From contig JALWLW010000017.1 in NCBI GenBank assembly GCA_027081065.1, positions 1-25,032 on the forward strand: 25,032 nt of DNA. Direction: 5' to 3'. The DNA comes from Campylobacteraceae bacterium (GTDB taxonomy: Bacteria; Campylobacterota; Campylobacteria; Campylobacterales; Sulfurovaceae). Below are positions 21,991 to 25,032 of this stretch, piece after piece. Under the pieces are notes generated by a model. The model was not told the origin of the DNA, ran no database searches, and saw only the letters and a list, made by a program, of their open reading frames with translations. A program made the position numbers and the translations under genes. Each line of letters starts with the position of its first letter. The first letter of the stretch is position 1.

Positions 21991-22953
21991 ATGACAAAAG
22001 TTTTCCTCCTCCTCTTTCTACTTTTGTCTCCTTATCTACTTTTAGCTGATGGACATATTTTTGTCTATCATCGTTTTGATGATACACGTTACCCTACAAC
22101 TAATATTTCAACCAAAGAGTTGCGTAAGGAATTTAACTATCTTAAAAAAAATGGCTATAAAGTTGTACCTCTTATAGAGATAATCAATAAAGTAAATAAC
22201 AATGAAGAAGTCCCAAGTAAATGGGTAGCCTTTACCATAGATGATGGATTTAAAAGTTTTTATACCCATGGTCTATCTGTTTTTAAAGAATACAATTACC
22301 CTTTTACCCTTTTTATTGCTGTAAAATATACTGAAAAAAAATATAAAGATTATGTCTCTTGGAAGCAACTACAAACCATTGCTAAATATGGTTCAGTAGA
22401 GTTTCATAGTTATGGACATGGACACTTTGGACAAATGAGTGATGAAGCCATAAAGGCTGATATGGATAAAGGTTTAGCACTGATGAAAAAGCATCTAAAC
22501 TACGAACCCAACCTCTTTGTTTACCCTTATGGTGAATATGATGAGAGGGTTGCTTCAGTCATTGAACCTTATGGGTTTAAAGCAGTTTTCAATCAAAATA
22601 TAGGTGCTGTACATGGAGTTTGTTCTGATGCCAATGACATTGACCGGGCAGCAGTTGTTGGATCCAATGCCCATGATTTCAAACTTTACCTTAGATTCCA
22701 AGAGCTTTGTGGGGTAAATTTTAAACAACCTTCTGTCTATCCTAAAAATAAAATTGTTAAAACAGTTGAAGTCACCTTAGATGACAAAAGCATAAAATCA
22801 GCTGATATTTTCATTTCAAACAATGGTTGGACAAAGGTCAAAGTAAACAATGGAAAGATTTTATGGCATGCCAATAAAAAAGTGAGACTCAATCGTATTA
22901 AAATAGGTGTAAAAGTTAAGAGTAAAATTAAGCTAATGGTTTTATCTAAATAG
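21991..22953 (+). CDS. Exported polysaccharide deacetylase (NodB-like)
   Basis: 320 residues. A signal peptide (1-19, ending LLLA) is followed by a NodB homology domain. Catalytic/metal Asp residues are in TIDDG (82-86) and the metal-binding pair is His139 and His143 in EFHSYGHGH; VYPYGEYDERV and a final DIDRAAV segment match further motifs. Such enzymes remove N- or O-acetyl groups from peptidoglycan or exopolysaccharide. The C-terminal 70-80 residues (from about 245) form a separate Lys-rich beta domain. Only 9 bases separate it from ftsZ, so it is probably in the division operon. The ribosome site is weak, suggesting coupling to ftsZ. The exact substrate is unknown; PgaB-like or peptidoglycan activity are options. 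Confidence 0.88.
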   Translation: MTKVFLLLFLLLSPYLLLADGHIFVYHRFDDTRYPTTNISTKELRKEFNYLKKNGYKVVPLIEIINKVNNNEEVPSKWVAFTIDDGFKSFYTHGLSVFKEYNYPFTLFIAVKYTEKKYKDYVSWKQLQTIAKYGSVEFHSYGHGHFGQMSDEAIKADMDKGLALMKKHLNYEPNLFVYPYGEYDERVASVIEPYGFKAVFNQNIGAVHGVCSDANDIDRAAVVGSNAHDFKLYLRFQELCGVNFKQPSVYPKNKIVKTVEVTLDDKSIKSADIFISNNGWTKVKVNNGKILWHANKKVRLNRIKIGVKVKSKIKLMVLSK

Positions 22954-22954
22954 T

Positions 22955-22960
22955 TATACT
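22955..22960 (+). promoter_or_regulatory. Candidate -10 box of the haem lipoprotein gene
   Basis: TATACT at 22955-22960 directly follows the deacetylase stop and would start RNA near 22967. A second TATAAT at 22971-22976 is closer than usual to the GGGAG ribosome site (22980-22984). Confidence 0.35.
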
Positions 22961-22991
22961 TATAAAAATTTATAATCTTGGGAGATAAACC

Positions 22992-23666
22992 ATGAACAAA
23001 AAACTTTTAACACTTGCTCTACTTGCACCTTTACTTTATACAGCTTGTAATAGCACTACCAACAAGCCTAGCACAGCTGTAGCAAAAACACAAACAACTA
23101 CTATGCCTCAAAAAAGCCAAACAGTAGTAAATACACCTACAACTATGTCAACTAATTCAAATGAAGTAACGGTGACTTATGCTAATGATAAAAAAATGAT
23201 TAAAGACCAAGGAATGATGCATATTGAAAGCTTTATGGAAACACTTCAACCTACATTGATGGGACTTATGAAAAGTGATGCAACGCATAAAACAGCCATG
23301 GGTGGTTGTACTTCAATGGCACAAGGTATGACAAATGACTACAATGCTATTTCACCTGATACAAAAATTAGAAGAACAGCATTAAAATATAGAAATGAAA
23401 AAAATAAACCAGATGCTACCGATACTGTTGTCATGGAACGCTTTGTAGCTTCAAAAAGTTTCAAAGAACCATTAGTTGTTGAGATGCCAAACCAATATCG
23501 TGTTTACAAAGCTTTAAAGATAAAACAACCATGTCTTGCCTGTCATGGAAGTAATATCTCTGAAGATTTAGGAAAAATGTTAGAAAAAAGCTATCCAAAA
23601 GATATGGCAACAGACTTCAAACTTGGTGAATTTAGAGGCGTAGTAGTAGCTGAAATAAAAAAATAA
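22992..23666 (+). CDS. DUF3365 (Tll0287-like) haem-binding lipoprotein
   Basis: 224 residues. A lipoprotein signal with lipobox LYTAC (Cys19) precedes a Thr/Ser/Asn-rich linker (about 20-60). The domain from about 75 carries a single c-type haem motif CLACH (181-185), with the family context RVYKALKIKQPCLACHGSN and a C-terminal GEFRGVVVAEIKK. DUF3365 proteins are periplasmic haem sensors or electron carriers with a PAS-like fold; the second haem ligand is often a Cys or His upstream, and GGCTSMAQ (about 104) is a possible site. It may relay electrons or sense redox or ligand state at the membrane. Separated from the deacetylase by 38 bases holding its own -10, it is likely a single transcription unit. 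Confidence 0.85.
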   Translation: MNKKLLTLALLAPLLYTACNSTTNKPSTAVAKTQTTTMPQKSQTVVNTPTTMSTNSNEVTVTYANDKKMIKDQGMMHIESFMETLQPTLMGLMKSDATHKTAMGGCTSMAQGMTNDYNAISPDTKIRRTALKYRNEKNKPDATDTVVMERFVASKSFKEPLVVEMPNQYRVYKALKIKQPCLACHGSNISEDLGKMLEKSYPKDMATDFKLGEFRGVVVAEIKK

Positions 23667-23669
23667 AGA

Positions 23670-23675
23670 TATAAT
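23670..23675 (+). promoter_or_regulatory. -10 box ahead of ubiD (TATAAT)
   Basis: TATAAT at 23670-23675 begins 4 bases after the preceding stop codon. RNA starting near 23682 would carry the GC-rich hairpin at 23692-23712 in its 5' leader. Confidence 0.45.
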
Positions 23676-23691
23676 ACTCCCAAAATTATAG

Positions 23692-23712
23692 GGTGTAGTC
23701 CCCGACTACACC
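23692..23712. repeat. GC-rich perfect hairpin upstream of ubiD
   Basis: GGTGTAGTC (23692-23700) and GACTACACC (23704-23712) pair perfectly over 9 bp with a CCC loop. It has no T-tract after it and is much more GC-rich than its surroundings. It could be a terminator of the haem lipoprotein gene, a leader element of ubiD, or one copy of an extragenic palindrome family. Confidence 0.6.
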
Positions 23713-23737
23713 GTCAAATAAAATAATGGGATTACAA

Positions 23738-25032
23738 ATGCAAGATGTAGTAAAATGGCTAAATGAAAACGACAACTTAAAAGTCATAGATGAAGCCCTA
23801 GATGTAGAGCTCGAAATTCCCCACATCGCTTATATTGAAGTAAAAAAAGACGACTCTCGCCCTATCCTCTTTACCAACCCCATTAATAAAAAGAAAAATA
23901 TTCAATATGAGATGCCTGTTCTCATGAATATCTTTGCCAACAAAGAATTGACTGAAAAAATCTTTGATAAGCACCCAGACAAAGTAGCAGAGGGTATTGA
24001 CAAGCTTTTAAAACTAAAACCCCCTGCTGGCTTTATAAATAAGCTAAAAATGATTCCAGAACTCATTGCCCTTAAAAATGTATTTCCAAAACGTTCAAAA
24101 AAAAGAGGAGCTTGTCAAGAAGTCATCATCCCCAAAAATGAAGTAGACTTAGATAAACTCCCTATTTTAAAAACATGGGAAGCAGATGGTGGACCATTCA
24201 TTACCATGGGGCAAGTTTACACTAAAAGCCTCGATGGCTCTATGCAAAACCTTGGAATGTACCGTCTCCAACAATATGATAAAAACCATTTAGGAATGCA
24301 TTGGCAGATTCATAAAGATGCTTCTCACTTTTTTGACCAGTACCAAAAGGCTGGTAAAAAAATGCCTGTTACTGTTGCCATTGGTGGTGACCCTCTCTAC
24401 ATTTGGTGTGGACAAGCCCCCATGCCTCACGGCATGTTTGAAATGCTCCTTTATGGTTTTGTACGAGGGAAAAATGCTCAACTGGTTAAATCTATTACTA
24501 ATGACATTTATATTCCAAAAGATGTTGACATTGTCATCGAAGGTTTTGTAGACCCCTCTGAAATGAAAATAGAAGGACCTTTTGGTGACCATACAGGCTA
24601 CTACACTTTAGAAGAACCCTACCCTGTCATGGAGATAGAAACCATTACTATGAAAAAAAAACCAGTTTACCAAGCTACAGTAGTTGGTAAACCACCATTA
24701 GAAGACAAATACATGGGCTGGGCAACCGAACGTATTTTCCTACCCATGTTAAAACCAATGGCTCCTGACCTCATAGACTACTATATGCCTGAAAATGGTG
24801 TTTTCCACAACCTAATATTAGGAAAGATGAAAACCCTCTACAAAGGTCATGCACAGCAATTTATGCATGCCTTTTGGGGTGTGGGTCAAATGTCTTTTGT
24901 AAAACATGCTATTTTTGTAAACGAAGATGCACCTGAACTCTCTGATGATATTGCCATTACTGAATATATTTTAAATAGACTAGACCCCAAAAAAATTCTC
25001 ATTACCCAAGGAATTATTGATGCTCTTGACCA
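23738..25032 (+). CDS. ubiD: UbiD-family prenyl-FMN-dependent decarboxylase, 3' part beyond the window
   Basis: 431 codons are visible and open at the edge; full members have about 480-610. UbiD enzymes use prenylated FMN to remove a carboxyl group from aromatic or unsaturated acids. The hallmark EGPFGDHTGYY (Glu279 onward) is present, together with the MPVLMNIFANKE stretch, DLDKLPILKTWEADGGPFIT, NLGMYRLQQYDKNHLGMHWQ and VAIGGDPLYIWCGQAP. Because Campylobacterota make menaquinone by the futalosine route, the likely role is decarboxylation in that pathway (MqnL-like) rather than ubiquinone synthesis; this is inference. Two in-frame ATGs exist: 23738, with GGGATT 8 bases ahead, is preferred over 23726, which has no ribosome site. 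A -10 box and a GC-rich hairpin lie upstream. Confidence 0.93.
   Translation, partial: MQDVVKWLNENDNLKVIDEALDVELEIPHIAYIEVKKDDSRPILFTNPINKKKNIQYEMPVLMNIFANKELTEKIFDKHPDKVAEGIDKLLKLKPPAGFINKLKMIPELIALKNVFPKRSKKRGACQEVIIPKNEVDLDKLPILKTWEADGGPFITMGQVYTKSLDGSMQNLGMYRLQQYDKNHLGMHWQIHKDASHFFDQYQKAGKKMPVTVAIGGDPLYIWCGQAPMPHGMFEMLLYGFVRGKNAQLVKSITNDIYIPKDVDIVIEGFVDPSEMKIEGPFGDHTGYYTLEEPYPVMEIETITMKKKPVYQATVVGKPPLEDKYMGWATERIFLPMLKPMAPDLIDYYMPENGVFHNLILGKMKTLYKGHAQQFMHAFWGVGQMSFVKHAIFVNEDAPELSDDIAITEYILNRLDPKKILITQGIIDALD

Noticed and set aside
24290..24592. Open frames on both strands within ubiD
   Set aside because: Shadows of the ubiD coding sequence, which carries the family motifs through this stretch.
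1..25032. CRISPR arrays, tRNA genes, insertion sequences or phage genes
   Set aside because: No direct-repeat array with regular spacers, no cloverleaf sequence, and no transposase or integrase-like protein was found on either strand.

Overview
The window is about 25 kb of AT-rich, gene-dense chromosome that looks like core Campylobacterota (Epsilonproteobacteria), most like the free-living Sulfurovum/Sulfurimonas type. Two gene orders support this. fabZ-lpxA-clpX-mreB-mreC is the order I know from Campylobacter. bioA next to ppiD-ftsA-ftsZ is the order I know from Helicobacter, and ppiD-ftsA-ftsZ also from Campylobacter. A QueH-type epoxyqueuosine reductase and a UbiD family decarboxylase fit as well. 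I see no insertion sequence, phage gene, CRISPR array or tRNA, so this is not an obvious island.

Layout. 1-374 (-): start of a TAXI-type solute receptor. 455-795 (+): RNase P RNA. 851-1639 (+): an orphan membrane-fusion-like periplasmic protein. 1729-2196 (+): an unusual exported repeat protein rich in Met, Thr and Asp, with a Fur-box-like sequence over its promoter. 2242-3624 (-): NhaC family antiporter. 3670-4422 (+): L,D-transpeptidase-like lipoprotein, convergent with a small unknown gene. 4857-5453 (+): bactofilin. 5450-7527 (-): fused TRAP permease plus a small ribbon-helix-helix-like gene. 7762-8844 (+): queH, which appears to start at ATT. 8902-15583 (+): fabZ, lpxA, clpX, mreB, mreC and a MotA/MotB-like (ZorA/ZorB-like) membrane motor pair, tightly packed. 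15708-16076 (-): HIT protein. 16177-16503 (+): unknown. 16507-17817 (-): bioA. 17922-22953 (+): ppiD-like, ftsA, ftsZ and a polysaccharide deacetylase. 22992-23666 (+): haem-binding DUF3365 lipoprotein. 23738 to the edge (+): ubiD.

Much of the window concerns the cell envelope. FabZ and LpxA supply lipid A, MreB/MreC and bactofilin are shape scaffolds, the L,D-transpeptidase-like protein and deacetylase may act on wall glycans, PpiD folds exported proteins, and FtsA/FtsZ drive division. The MotA/MotB-like pair directly after mreC, with a one-base overlap, has the essential proton-channel Asp, a long coiled coil and an intact peptidoglycan-binding OmpA domain. It is the best candidate here for a poorly described system: an ion-driven, wall-anchored complex expressed with the elongation scaffold.

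Regulatory structure visible: AT-rich -10 boxes with little or no -35, as usual in this phylum; compact hairpins at or across the stop codons of convergent genes; a GC-rich perfect hairpin ahead of ubiD; and non-ATG starts for lpxA (TTG), ftsA (GTG) and queH (ATT). All assignments come from reading the sequence and recalling families; no database search was run.
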